From Brachynemurus nebulosus (Eukaryota; Arthropoda; Insecta; Neuroptera; Myrmeleontidae), in NCBI GenBank assembly GCA_035578155.1, contig JAPWDM010000005.1:21140877-21204876 (forward strand): a DNA stretch of 64,000 nucleotides. The letters are read 5' to 3'. Positions 11,063 through 23,709 of this stretch are shown here, piece by piece; the first letter of the stretch is position 1, and every line of letters starts with the position of its first letter. A program made the translations under genes and the position numbers. The notes beneath the pieces were generated by a model. That model was not told the DNA's origin, searched no databases, and saw only the letters and a list, made by a program, of their open reading frames with translations.

Positions 11063-12735
11063 CTTTTAAAAGTATTATAATAGAAGCACTATATTTTTGG
11101 ACAATCCTATTTAATAGTTGTTTGGTATTACAGTTAAATGTTCTATATAATCATGCAACATAAACTGTATCTATTCTGTGCCTATAATTTAACCATACAT
11201 GTAAATTTTTGAGGTAATAAAATAAATTTTCGCAAAATGGAAGTGACTAAAGTTTTCAACATAAAACCACTATTATATAACAATAAATAATAATTATTAT
11301 GTGTGTACTCCCATGTATAAATTTAACTAACAAATAAATGTCAAAATATTAGATTGTCCCAACATGTAATACTAGTTCAAGAGCCGATCCTACAAAATGT
11401 TGATATTTAAATGTAAAAAATTTAATTCTAACTCGATATAGACGAACATTTCCTCTCTCGCACCGAATTTGCCCTAGACAAACCAGGCATTTCTTTATTG
11501 TCACGTTGGTATCATCTTTTCCGAAATAGCCAGAACATTTTTGACGGTCGTCCCTTGGACTATACATTGGACTATACATTATTAGATACATTAGCTCTTG
11601 GATGTACATTATTTGAATATGACGAACACCAGTTGTACATTAAAACACTAGTATGTCAGTCGACTATACATATTTGAAATTTGTTTTAAATACTCGAGCA
11701 GACATTAGTCATTATTGATTTAATTAATATTTTCAATTTAAATCTATTTGATCTAATTGATCTAGATGGATCCACGTGTATGATTTTTTTTAAACAATAT
11801 AACTTGTTATCAGACACACTAGAGCTGATGAGAAACACGGTTTGTTGCTGCGCCAGCACTTACCAGAGGCGGATAAGATTTTGCCGCCTATGAAAATGTA
11901 TGCAAAAATATGACGATTCTGCTCTGCTCTATTACTAATGAATGATAGAAGTTATTCTTTAGCGGTCTTAACGTGCTTAGTATTGGTGAAAACAAAAAGA
12001 ATGACTACGAAAACCTACAGTATGCTTCCAATTTCATCATTATAATTATCATTTTAAAGGATAAAGTTTTGCAGAAAAATCACCAACTGTTACTGATATA
12101 AAATAAGTATTTATTTGCGACGTTCATCATCAGGCAAAAATTTTCTTTAAAACTAAATACATAAATTATAAGAAAATTACAAAATTGGAAAACATATACT
12201 CGTATATGCAAAATTTAATACTTACCTACATGTGTTCTGATTGTCATAATCACACAAAAAATAAAAATTGATAAAAATTAAAAAATTAAAAACTAAGTGT
12301 CATGAGTATAAAAATTAAAAGTTAAATTGTTAAAAATTATAAAATTTATAAAATTTAAATATTAAAATATAAATTAGAAGAAAACAATTTTTTTTTTTTT
12401 TGTTATATTTAATAAAATCCAACACAATGAAAGTTGATAAGCCAGAACAAAGAAACCTGAGTTTTGTTTATACGTATAATATATGGTTTATTTTAGTAGT
12501 CGTACGGTACGACAGATGGATTCATAGTTGTTGATGTACAAAATGTCATTCTGGTTGTTTATATTTTGACGTTCACTAGCAATCCACAAATTTTCGAACT
12601 GCATCGCTTATAATTTTCATCTTTTTGCAGTATGCTCGCATTTTATTGACGGTTCTTATTATCATTTTATTGACGGTTTGGATTTGGACGGTTTGGAATT
12701 AAAATGATTTGGTTGTGAGTCTTTCAATTTTGTTA
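11063..12735. other. AT-rich sequence, nothing recognised
   Basis: A minus-strand frame of 86 codons (11349-11609) is unassigned. A short direct repeat with TTTTATTGACGGTT occurs near 12640-12680. CAGAGGCGGATAA near 11862 resembles a hAT end but no partner was found. Confidence 0.45.
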
Positions 12736-13350
12736 TTAACCCCTTTGCACTCGAACCATTTTTTAGTATGGGTACTCAGCTACTCGACAGTAGTTTTAAA
12801 ACGCTGCAAACACTATTGTATTAGGAGAACATAATATCCATAATACAATATATCTATTAGTTAATTTTAGTAGTATGTATCACAATGTATTGTAGCAAGA
12901 CGTCGCGTCGTTGTGTTGTATCATGTTTTCCTAATATAATAATTTTCAAATAAATGAAGAAGACTGAGAAACGGAGCGAAGTGGAATCAAAAATGTGTTC
13001 ACTATCATCGATATAGGCTCTGATATCGCTCCGATAAAGTATTATCTCAGTGGTATTGGTATTGGAACGGTATTGAAGCGAGAGTGAACCATGACTAATA
13101 TCGGACCGATATCAGAGCGATGATGTGAATACACTCATTATTTATTATGTAAGAATATTTTATCGAACTGGGAGCGGAGTGATATCGTACCGAGAGCGGA
13201 GCGTTAATGTAAATCGGACCTTAGGTACCCTAGCGTGTTGAAAATAATAAAATACGTACTTATTGTTTATGACGCCGCTGCGGCGCCTAACGAGTGGAAT
13301 TAATATTTATTGTGTCGCCGTGGCGGCGCCCATCGAGTGCAAAGGGTTAA
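12736..13350. mobile_element. piggyBac-like MITE, about 615 bp, TTAA TSD
   Basis: TTAA-CCCCTTTGCACTCGA at 12736-12754 and TCGAGTGCAAAGGG-TTAA at 13333-13350 are inverted repeats differing by one C. CCC termini on TTAA fit piggyBac. The right part holds subterminal repeats (GCCGCTGCGGCGCCTAACGAGTG and GCCGTGGCGGCGCCCATCGAGTG). An internal foldback lies near 12995-13135, with CTCTGATATCG...CGATATCAGAG as its core. Confidence 0.85.
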
Positions 13351-14518
13351 AATAATCAAATTCCTTTTAGAAAAATTTGCCGCGTTAGGTTATAGCCCCC
13401 CACTTGACTCCACTGTAAATACCTCACTGATTTAGAGGAATCAAATCAATTAGATTGATGTTGATTGATTTGGCATTGATAATGAGTTGTTTTGTTTGTT
13501 ATACAATTACTTATTACAATTTATTTTTTTGAACTTTAATTGGATCACTTGTCAAAACTGGTAATTGAAGTAACTGTTTAGGTACCAGGAATTAGTTAGT
13601 AGGTAGAAGCTATCTAAATCGTACTTCTTTAATATTTCGAAACTTAAAATATTTGAACATTTGATGGTAGATTTATTAGTAAGATAGTAGAATTATCGTA
13701 GGTACCTGTACGATAATTTTACAGTTTCTAATTACTATAATTAAAATCTTATGCATTGAAAATTATTTTATTTTTGCGTGCGATTATCAAATGTTATCGT
13801 GCATTGTACGTTACTACCAAATAATTATCTTACATCTGCCAACACTACAATAGATAAATGAGCCGACGGGCGAAAAATGACGGATCTATTTATTTTGAAC
13901 TTATTTGAAATTTTAATACTAGTAAAAATCAAACTGTACAGACCCACAGAATACAGAAACAAAATTGCTATCTCTATACTAGCGATAATAGCATGGACAA
14001 AAAGTGACGTAAATCCCCACTCACATGTTATGTACATACATTGATCTTGCGTTTGTAAATGTATGATACGTGTATGTGTGTGTGCCTCGCGTACGTGATC
14101 TGGTACACATACATAACACCACGCACGCATTACACCGCTGTGCACGGTGGTTCAATAACCATCAACAACAATATGATGTTAGTTGTTCACTGGTTGTGGA
14201 ACGACTGAATGTAAAGTGGTATAACATCCCACCAAAAGGCGCCAATCGATCCACAGAATCCAGACCCAACTGCCTTAACTGGTACACAGAAGCTAGTTTT
14301 ATCCTATCTAATAATTTAATTCTTATTGCTGTGTGAAATATATGAACTGGCTGTTGAAAGCGTAATAAAAAAGTATTGTATTCTGACTAAGAAATATTAT
14401 TAATTAAACAGAGTCGTAAAGTAACAACTTAACAACTCGTCTAAAGTTACTTCCAGTTCGTTTGTGTACGTTTGTTGTAGTTCTATAGTTATCAGATGTC
14501 CGTTTACATCCCGTGCTG
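13351..14518. other. Unrecognised sequence with short overlapping frames
   Basis: Open frames at 13825-14145 (minus) and 14070-14336 (plus) overlap antisense and match no known family. A small palindrome around GGTACC lies near 13692-13720. Nothing further supported. Confidence 0.45.

Positions 14519-14575
<57 letters not shown>
14519..14575. repeat. (AT)n microsatellite
   Basis: Alternating AT over about 57 bp. The repeated-YI open frame here is an artefact of the tract. Confidence 0.96.
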
Positions 14576-14576
<1 letters not shown>

Positions 14577-14824
14577 ACATAGTTTTATTGAATTTATTAC
14601 TTAACTTGCACAGTGACTACCGTACACATTGTTTAAATGTAAATAGTATAAAAAGTTCTGTTCTTTTTGTTCGTTCCAACCTGACGCTAGTAGTTTTTCG
14701 AATTATTTTTCTTTTTTAATTAAATCACTTCTGATGTGTGTATCAATGTGCAATAATTACAAATCGTAATGTAAATATATACGTAAGATACAACATTATG
14801 GACTCTAGTACGGACTGTATTATA

Positions 14825-14825
<1 letters not shown>

Positions 14826-14905
<80 letters not shown>
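14826..14905. repeat. (TA)n microsatellite, about 80 bp
   Basis: Uninterrupted TA, about 250 bp from the preceding AT tract. Frames on both strands here are repeat artefacts. Confidence 0.96.
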
Positions 14906-14910
<5 letters not shown>

Positions 14911-16190
14911 TTATTGCATTGGTATACTAAAGTTAAATTCAGATTGATACGGCGTCGGTCAAAGGACGTCATATATGTATAATTAATTTTTTTCTGGATT
15001 TTTGTGAAAAACTCACCAAAAAACTAAAATTTAAAAGAACGAAGGGAATGGGTAGCCAGTACAATCAGTTATCATACTTTGTGTCGTTAATTACCTCAAT
15101 GGCGTCTCCATTCACCCCCCATTTGTCTCTGCTTACCCGGAATATAATATATGTCAGTTTGATGTAGATTATTAATTCAGATAAATGAGTAGGGGAGAAG
15201 TGGCATGAAAGGGACGTTTTTGTTTTAAGCGTTCTAGTAAATAAACGAGATAACAAATTAAATAGTTTCGAACGGAATTATAAACTTCAGTTATCTTACT
15301 CTTGAAATAAAATCCAATAATAGACATTTCTTTGTTATTAGTTGTAATTTTTCTGTTTTTAAAAAAGTGCATTTTGTACCTTTCATCAATAGACTGTATT
15401 GAAAGGGACTTGATAATTTATGAATGGGACAATATTAAATATCACTAATGTTGGTCAAATTTTCACCTTTAGGTACACAGGACATACGGTTCATACTATT
15501 GCGCGGGTCATCTTACTGAACTTACATATTAATAAATTTGATTCAGTAATGGAAATAACCAAATATTTATTAATAATTTGGCACTTTCCGGGACTTTAAT
15601 ATCTCGTGTTCCAACACTTTATTGAGATGTCGAGATTCCCTAGACACTATTTGGTAACTATTTATTAATGAAGGTAGAAATAAAGTTTCGAATTTTACGC
15701 AGTCTTTTAGACAATATACGATTTTATCGACGGAGACGTAAAATCATTATAAAGATAATTCTATTGTAGTGTAAATGGACAGTATTCTATACTTATAATA
15801 TTGTTAAATTAATGTCTTTTCAATACGATGCAATCGACTACTGCACTCCTACATAAGAACTAACAATAATTATTGTAAACTGCTTTTCAATTTACTTCCA
15901 ATAGCTTCACTAACTACCATCTTCATACATCGCGATATAATAATACCGTAAAATGAACCTTCTTTGAACCGATTTTGGAAGTTTTTTGCTGACAATCTTC
16001 GTTAACACTCTCAGTTCCATGACTTCGGCATCCGAAACCAAACAAAACATCCGCAGAGGCCGACCGCGATCAATATTTAGAATAATAAACAAAACACTTA
16101 AAAATATTAAATTTATAAAAAAAGATTTTACATTATTCTAATAAAAATAATTTATTACTTCGTACCGGACACTTTTCATTTGTTGTACAC

Positions 16191-16194
<4 letters not shown>
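14906..16194. other. AT-rich sequence, nothing recognised
   Basis: Small frames at 15065-15372 and 15910-16092 (minus) are unassigned. No repeat boundaries seen. Confidence 0.45.

Positions 16195-16250
<56 letters not shown>
16195..16250. repeat. (AT)n microsatellite, about 56 bp
   Basis: Uninterrupted AT. A short TG run follows near 16321-16338. Confidence 0.96.
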
Positions 16251-16255
<5 letters not shown>

Positions 16256-17639
16256 GTTTTATCATCAAAATATCTAGGCTTCATTTTTATTTAGAATTAT
16301 ATGTATTTTTATCCACATATGTATGTGTGTGTGTGTTGTATGCTTGTATGCATATGTGTATTTTATTAAAATAATATAATAACTATGTACTCATCTTTCG
16401 ACCTGCATAACACATACATGTTGAATCATTTAATGTTCTGTGGAATCATTTTATGTACTTTACATAAAATTTGTTTAAAAATATTATCGGCTTCTGGGAA
16501 AGTTTACCGTGAAAGTGTTCGGGCCTCATAGTGTTAATATCTAAAATTTCATTTTTTTTCTTTTTGCTCCTATAGAACGATGTGTCCTTTGACTATCAAA
16601 CCTAAAACAGAATGAAGTTGCACCACTCCCTCGCAATTTTATATTTTTTTAAAAAGTGTCTAAAGAAAAAAAAGTAAATAGAATTAAAAAAGAATTATTA
16701 ATCTGTATCCTGGCACACCATATTTTTATAGACAGGATTGGTTGAGCCTTTGTTACACATTCCAGAGCCCATGGCAGTAGAACTGAAAGTTGTAGTTATA
16801 GATGTAACAGAGGTTGTTGTCCTTTCCTTGCCCTTCTTTATTCACTTCTTATAGACCAAATCACTTAGAGAAACATCTTCACCAGAAGAAGTCTGGTCTT
16901 TCTGCAGGTAAAACTAGTCATTTATGTTTTGAACTGACCATAAATAGGAATTTGCGTTAAATAACGAATATTTATATAAATAAGTTAACTAATTTAATTA
17001 GAAAATTCAACATAGATATTTTAAATTTACTCTTTTAGCGTTCTGTTAAAGTAGCTCCAAAAACTGTCAGTTACCCTTAATGTCAATGTAATCCCATTTT
17101 ACGGTACAGCGTGTAATATTTATATATTCATTACTTCATTCCTCCACCACCCTGTTCATCGTCCCCCACCTCGTATCCCCGTCAGTTAACTTTTTAATTA
17201 TATAGTTTGATTTATTGCACTTTTTCCATTACTTTCTTTTCTACCATAGCCAATAAGTAATTTTAATTTAATTAGATCACATTGTACCGTGAAAGTTGGC
17301 GGTTATTTATTAACTAAACATTAACTATACTTGTCGAAGTTGTCGAAGATGTTGAAGAAAAATTTTGTAATTTAAAAATAAACGAATTATTAAAAATCTG
17401 AATTAATTTTGTGGTAGCCGGTCAGAAGGGAATAAATTATTGAGATTTTAAACAAAAGATTTTAATTTGAGACAAAATTTTAGCATAATTAAAAGTTATG
17501 AAAGACATAACATCACGAAGCATTAAATGAAAATATTTTTATACAAATTATTTTTCACTTAAATTTTTGTATGTGTGCATGAACTGACATTGTTATGCAT
17601 GATTTTTAGATTACAATCAACAAAATATAACACAAAATG
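16251..17639. other. AT-rich sequence, nothing recognised
   Basis: Contains the short TG run near 16321-16338 and no supported gene or element. Confidence 0.45.
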
Positions 17640-18000
17640 TTCTCCAAGTGTGTGTTGGTCACGTTCGAAGTCAGGGTTCCTCAGTAGCTAAAGTTTTTCA
17701 CAGTTTCCGAGATAATATAACAACCTAAATTACAGAACGATATTCGAATTTCTTCGTTTTTATTCTTTACTCGTATAAAGCTCTAAGTTTTTTACTTTTT
17801 TGGAATTTTTTTTGGTTCACCAACATTTAACACAACATTAGAAAATTTTTTAAAATTTTCCTATGATAATGGCGCTAGCCATTTGTGAAATCGTGGGGTG
17901 ATACACTACAATAAAAGATTTCTACAGTTGTATCACTTTAAGGTCATAGTAAATAAAATGCTAAACTTTAAAAATATGGATCACTATTTTCTTTTCTAAA
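17640..18000 (+). repeat. Dispersed repeat fragment, related to 26065-26815
   Basis: The block with GTGTGTTGGTCACGTTCGAA and CAGGGTTCCTCAGTAGCTAA (near 17648-17690) recurs inverted at about 26757-26812, and again near 43825-43880 on the plus strand. A second block (ACTTTTTTGGAATTT near 17790, AAGGTCATAGTAAATAAAATGCTAAAC near 17940) recurs in the same orientation at about 26095 and 26535. Identity is moderate. Family and termini unknown. Confidence 0.55.
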
Positions 18001-18365
18001 AAAAATTGCCAAAATTGTCTTCACTTTCGTCTATCTAAAGACGTATTTTTCTCTTTGAGTTTTTTTTACCACATGCTAAATCTATATTTTTTGGAGTCAC
18101 GATTGAAAAGTTGCAAAAGTGGAAGCAATGCAGTATTTCACAAACTTAATTTTTAAGAACATTTCTAAAAAACGCCGTGAGCAGCGGAGCTCCATCACGG
18201 AAGTCGAATTTTTCCTTTCATCTTCGGTATTGAATGTCTACAAGCGAAATGTAATTGAAAGTCCACAAGCGATTTGCCATTTTGATGGTTTCAAAACTGA
18301 TGATGAGTGTTCGGTTGATCGGGGCTTTAAAAAAAGGTTTTAAGTTTTTAAGGGCTGAATCTCAG
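18001..18365. other. Unrecognised sequence with an unsupported 74-codon frame
   Basis: A plus-strand frame at 18119-18343 has a less AT-biased codon content than its surroundings but matches no family I recognise. It ends 23 bp before the next transposon. Confidence 0.4.
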
Positions 18366-19400
18366 TAGGGGAGAGCGGGGCTATGCCGTACACTTAAGGG
18401 AGAGCTGTTATTGTTCATCTAATATCGAGTATAAAATTATAAGAAAATTAGCAATATATAATTTGGACAATTGGCTACTGATTTCACACAAAGAAATTTG
18501 AATTATTCCACTGTTTACATATTTAAATTAAATTACAAAAAAGTGTCTCTGTACGAAATAGCCCCGGGGGTCGGAACTATTCCGTACGGTAGGAGGGGCT
18601 ATACCGTACAGTAAAAAAAATCATCTTGTTAAGGAAGTAAATAAGAGTAATGCAATAAATTATTGTAAAAAAATCATCTTGTTAAGGAAGTAAATAAGAG
18701 TAATGCAATAAATTATTGTAGAAAACACATTTTATTATTTATTGTCGACTTAACTAAGAAACAACATAACGTAACTTGTATTATCGGTATATTTAGTTCA
18801 GCTTATAAAAGTATAAAAAGTGTTAAGTTAACTTTTATCAAAAGAAGTGATAAATTTTAGAGAACGAAAGTATTTTATTTAAAGTTTATACATTTAAACA
18901 AAAATCACAAGTAAAATTATTTGCAGACTCGGCAGACTTTATTGTATTTCCTGCATCAACTACAATTTATTAATGTTACCATATTAAACCATTTGGGGCT
19001 ACGTCGTACACTTCTGTACGGTTTAGCCCCATCCTGTACCTTGTGGGAGTTTCATAACCTAACTTCAAATTCCGTCGCCTAACTAGTCTTCACTAGTGAT
19101 CAAGAGAGAGCTTAAGAAAAGTAATTTCTCATGATCTTATCGCTATTAGCTCATAAGTAAAGGTTCTCCACCCAACTCTTATTTGGCAGTGCCCCAAAAT
19201 TATAAGAGAAATAATAAAAACAAGTTTTTTCACCGTCATATTGGCATTTATACGCACAGCGGAACGAACTCAATCCTGTGATTTTCCGCGGTCAGGCGCT
19301 AGGTTGCGACAACGATTGGACTTGTCTAGCTTGAAATCTAGACACGAAAAATGAGTGTACGGTTTAGCCTCGCTGTACGGTATAGCCCCGCTCTCCCCTA
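18366..19400. mobile_element. TA-flanked element with GGGGAGAGCGGGGC ends, 1.03 kb
   Basis: TA plus GGGGAGAGCGGGGCTATGCC at the left (18366-) and GGTATAGCCCCGCTCTCCCC plus TA at the right (to 19400) form inverted repeats of about 25 bp with one mismatch. TA on both sides suggests a Tc1/mariner-type target. At least eight copies of a TGTACGGTATAGCCCC-like motif are scattered through it in both orientations (about 18377, 18550, 18573, 18595, 18995, 19015, 19355, 19374). A 53-bp tandem duplication lies at 18614-18719. No coding remnant recognised. Confidence 0.85.
18614..18719. repeat. Tandem duplication, 2 x 53 bp
   Basis: Positions 18614-18666 and 18667-18719 are identical as far as I can read, each carrying TCATCTTGTTAAGGAAGT. 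Lack of divergence implies a recent event within the TA-flanked element. Confidence 0.95.
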
Positions 19401-19829
19401 AATTTCAATTTTATACCGATAGCAGTTAGCAGGAAAAAAGCCAACAAAATTCGTACGAAAGCATTCCTACCCATGCTTATCCGCCAATTGCCTTTGTGTT
19501 TTATTTTTAAGTATTAAAAAAGGAACTTAAATAGTAGACTAGAAGGCCTTTATGAAGGTATTTTTTCTTTCCAAAAAAATCCAAAATTTCTATTTTATAA
19601 ATAATAAAAATTCAAAATTCCTATTTATAAATAAACAGTGACTTTAATAACATTTTCAAATTACTTAATATGTATGTATTTCATTTGTTAAAAAATTGTA
19701 TTCACTTTTTTTTAAATTTTTTAAAATTACTATTCGCCTACTTGTATTTAGAATAAAAGTAATGCATTTAAAACACATTTAACAATAGCATTCAATTCCA
19801 ATGTAAAAATGGAAGAAGTGGGGGGAAAA
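19401..19829. other. AT-rich sequence, nothing recognised
   Basis: No feature supported between the 18366-19400 element and the tandem array. Confidence 0.5.
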
Positions 19830-20425
19830 GTAATGTGGACTCCCTAAAAGGTACTAGCTGGATACTAACTGAATACACGTACAAAATTTCAGCCCTCTAG
19901 GTTTCCTTAGAGAGTCTCTAGACGTGTTAGAAAACAAGCAAAAAAATTAAGGAAATATTGGCGTAAAAATCGTGGGGGTAAGGGTTAAAAGTTGAAACCC
20001 CCAAAAAACAGTGTCTGGCTATTAGCTTAACCTGTACACAAAATTTCAGCCCTCTAGGTTTATTTGGGGAGATTTTGACCCGAACGAAACTGTTGAAAAA
20101 CAAGAAAAATCATGTTTTATTAGGTATAAAAATGGTGGGAGTAGGGGTTAAACGTCGAGACCCCCAAAAGGCACCCCCTTGATACTAACTCAATCCGAAT
20201 ACAAAATTTCAGCCCTCTAGGTTTATTTGGGTGACCTGTGCGAGTGGTACAAACTTCGAAAACGTCGAAAATACATGAAATTGTAGTTTAAAAATGAGGG
20301 GGGTGGGGGTAAAATATTAAAACCTCCAAAAAGCACAACCTAGGTACGAACTTTATCAACACACCAAATTTCAACCCTCTACGTTAATTCTGGGGGGCTG
20401 GGGGCCTGTTAGATCCAGCGAAAAT
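19830..20425 (+). repeat. Degenerate tandem array, unit about 160 bp, about 4 units
   Basis: The phrase AATTTCAGCCCTCTAGGTTT recurs near 19886, 20043 and 20206, with a diverged fourth copy (AATTTCAACCCTCTACGTTA) near 20368, so the period is 157 to 163 bp. Each unit also has a G-rich stretch (GGGGGTAAGGGTTAAA type), a C-rich stretch (ACCCCCAAAA) and GATACTAACT. A weaker fifth trace (AATTTCATCTCTTAACTTCC) appears near 20648. Non-coding; the family is not known to me. Confidence 0.8.
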
Positions 20426-20701
20426 CGTTTTTCCCCCCTCTACTTCCACCAAATCATCCTAGGAAGCTGAATTTTGGATATGTTGTAGATAATTGACCGA
20501 AACATTATTTAAAATCGGTTTGGCAAAGTTTTATTGCTTTTCCGCCCCCCACCACCCCCTTAAAGGTCGGGTCAGAAAAAAAATTTGCCCAAAATTTGAC
20601 CCCACTTTGACAGTATGAGGTGCCTCGAAAATGAGCCCCATTTACCAAATTTCATCTCTTAACTTCCATAGGGGGGCCCTACACAAATTAAAAGGTGGCG
20701 G

Positions 20702-20703
<2 letters not shown>

Positions 20704-20767
<64 letters not shown>
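20704..20767. repeat. (AT)n microsatellite, about 64 bp
   Basis: Uninterrupted AT just downstream of the degenerate tandem array. The 87-codon frame running across it (20631-20894) is an artefact. Confidence 0.96.
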
Positions 20768-20771
<4 letters not shown>

Positions 20772-22212
20772 CATTTTTTTTCTACATATTCGTGTTCTAC
20801 GGGTCCGAAAACGGATAGCGCCCCTACTCTCGCCTCTCGCAGCTCTTATCGTATAGACTGTATAAGTTTAATTTTTTGGAGAAAATTGGACTAACAATAT
20901 CCTTTAACTCTTTTAAACAAACCATATGGAAAAATTTTTTTGTCTCAAAATGCCGGACTTTTTACTGCCAGTGATAACTACAGTAGATAAGGTTACAAAA
21001 AAAGAAAAAAAAATCAAAGATTCCAACATCAAAAAAGTGAACTATAGGAATTTACAAAATATAAATTATACTAAACTATGTTGATAAAGTTGAACATTGT
21101 TTAGAATTATACCGCATTTCGGAAAATCTGTCACAGTGATGACTGATGGCATCTGTACCAGTGAATATATACATATTGCAGCATTTTGAGCCACCATATT
21201 GCAGGACGAGTTAATTCGTCTTAATCATTTAAAGCGTTAAATTTAGTGTGTTAGAAGTTCTAAAACGAGAAAGTATGATACTCCCAGAAATTAAAAAAAA
21301 TATTTTATCTGTGTAAAATTTTTCGTTCACAAGCCGAAATAAGATGAACAGACAGACTTGGCGAAATAATAAGAGTTCCGAAATTTTTTCTTCGTAACCC
21401 TAAAAATTCTAACTAGCCTAGATGTTATAAAATATGTAGGTAACGGCAGAAAAATTTAACACGCATCCCATAAATATTTGGCGAACCAGTAAGGTGGTAA
21501 GGTGGTGATCATGCAACACTTACCTACACACACACTAGCTGAAACGCGAACAAATTTATTACAATCATATAAACAACCAAAAATTTACACGTAGCCTACG
21601 TGACATGCGCAATTATTGTAAATTGAAATTTATAAAATATTATGTAAAAATTATTCCATTTTTTTCCAAATAAAAAAAATGGTCTGAATAAAAATATGAA
21701 AAACTATTAATTTTTTGTGTTGCTATGTACATTTGGTTCTTGTTGAACACGGTTCAAATAGTAATTGAAACGATGACTTTCTGTGTTTTACGAGATAATA
21801 ATGAGAAATTTATAGAAATTTTTGGGTGAGGTGACAAGCTATTAAATATTTATTTATTAAATTTTTGGGTGAGGTGGCCAAGCTATTAAATATTTATTTA
21901 TTAATTTGATCATATCTGTTTTTATATTATTGTTACACGAAATTTTAAATTCTTACAACACATTTTTCGATAGTAACCATTAAAAATAAAATTTAATAGT
22001 TTGCATTGAGGTCGTGTCTTTCTGCACAGATGGGTGTTTTCAGTATAAATCGAAAATCACAGACGGACGATTTGACTGTTAATGAACTAGTCACAAGTAA
22101 GGTGCTGCATTTAGTTGACTTACCAGAAAATCAGACTTCTTTTTGAGATTTTTTTTTTTTACGATAACGACAAAAGCAAACAGAATTAATTTTAAAGGGT
22201 TTATTTTACATA
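20768..22212. other. AT-rich sequence, nothing recognised apart from a small tandem duplication
   Basis: No gene or transposon supported. The duplication at 21815-21903 is listed separately. Confidence 0.45.
21815..21903. repeat. Tandem duplication, 2 x about 43 bp
   Basis: ATTTTTGGGTGAGGTG followed by CAAGCTATTAAATATT occurs twice, offset by 43 bp, with one or two differences between copies. Confidence 0.9.
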
Positions 22213-22757
22213 CACAGCTGAACTCTTTTCTATGCGGTCCTTTTTTGTGCGATTTTTTTTATGCGGTTTTTAAAAAAAATGACAATTAAAATGCATAAAA
22301 TAAATCAAAATCAAAAGCCAGTAAGAAACTTAAGCATTTACTATAACAACTTTCTTTGATAAAAATACTGTTTAACGGCTTTTAAGCATTTAATCGATAC
22401 ATTGCATAAGAACATAAGTTATTGCATCATTTAATTTTGTTACAGATGTATTCTTCAAAATTTTCATAATATTATAAAATTGAAATAAAATGTTTTTACG
22501 TGTAAATTAATGCTTTATTTTGTTTAGAAAAGCAACTTCTATTGAAATTGTGAGGTTTTTGAGCGCTTTAAGTGATGTTTTCCCGATGAAACTTTTTTTA
22601 TGCGGTCCCGACCAACCGCATAAAAAAAGGTTTTTGTACAATCTGGATCGAACTTTTTATAGCTATTTATGATATTTTTGAATATATTTTTTTTGTACGA
22701 TTTTTTTTATACGGTCCCTTATCCACCGCACAAAAAAAGGATCAACTCTATTCAAGT
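22213..22757. mobile_element. Possible TA-flanked element rich in TTTTTTATGCGGT inverted motifs
   Basis: The ends are loosely inverted (left near CAGCTGAACTC...GGTCCTTTTTTGTGCG, right CGCACAAAAAAAGGATCAACTC), with TA near each side. The motif TTTTTTATGCGGT recurs, including a perfect 14-bp hairpin at 22593-22606 and 22615-22628 and a second imperfect one near 22700-22738. The boundaries are approximate; a pogo- or mariner-type origin is a guess. Confidence 0.5.
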
Positions 22758-23709
22758 AGGTATATGAAAAAGAAATTATTAATTAAAAAAAAATTCTGGC
22801 CGCGATTATTTCGAAACTACATTTTTTAAAAATAGCGAAATGGATACATCAATTTGATTGATATTTAGAACAAAAGCAACATTTTTCCGTTATTTGAATT
22901 AGACTTGGAAGCAAAGTATACAAGATTATTAGAAAATAGTGTTAGTGGCGACATTTTGAAAAAAATTTTCTGTTTTTCACTAGAAAATTGGATTCAATTT
23001 GTTTATAAAAACACTTATTTTCATTCAGTCGTAAAAATCGTGTGCATTTTGCAGGATTATATTGTTAATATTGTTAAGAAACCGCCTAGCTCAAATTTCG
23101 AATCCATCGGATGAAGAGTTTCCCGATTTTGGTTTCACTAAATCTTTAAAGGGAATGTTGGAAATCGGATACAATTTTCGTTTATCATAAATAACTCAAA
23201 AAATATTTCCAGGTACCCTATTATGTGGAATATCGTTAGAAGGAATTTTTAAAATGAAGCTGAGGTGCCGGCAACTTCTTTTCATTTTTACGTCTCGTTT
23301 GTGAAATACTGAATTTTAAAACTTATGTGCTTCGTGAAAACTATAGAGAATCAAATTGTGACGTAATACACCCTTACAGTAACACATGTGCAAGTAACAT
23401 TGTCGAACATATCGACAAATCGCTAAAAAAAAACTCTTAACTGCTAAAAGAAACCCTGACTTTTATGATGTATTCTTCAGTTTCAGGAAAAAGTATTTAA
23501 CAGTATAAGCCATTTGAGAATTTGGGTTTCTTCCAATTGATTTGTTATATTATTTTATGTGGAATTACGATTTATTTCTAATTTAATAAATGTTAATTGT
23601 ACACTTATGTTAGTTACATTTCCTTGCACTTGTCATCCCTTCGTGTCCACCTAATTTATCAAAGTAAACCATTTGATTTTAATATTCCAACAAACTCTAA
23701 GTAGCCTAA
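22758..23709. other. AT-rich sequence, partly related to a dispersed repeat
   Basis: Near 23350-23460 a stretch (GACGTAATACACCC...AGTAACA) weakly resembles 26635-26715. The 69-codon frame at 22905-23114 is unassigned. Confidence 0.4.

Noticed and set aside
11862..11900. CAGAGGCGGATAA as a hAT left end
   Set aside because: No inverted partner or target duplication was found.
14070..14336. 88-codon frame as an exon
   Set aside because: It overlaps an antisense frame of similar length, and no family is recognised.
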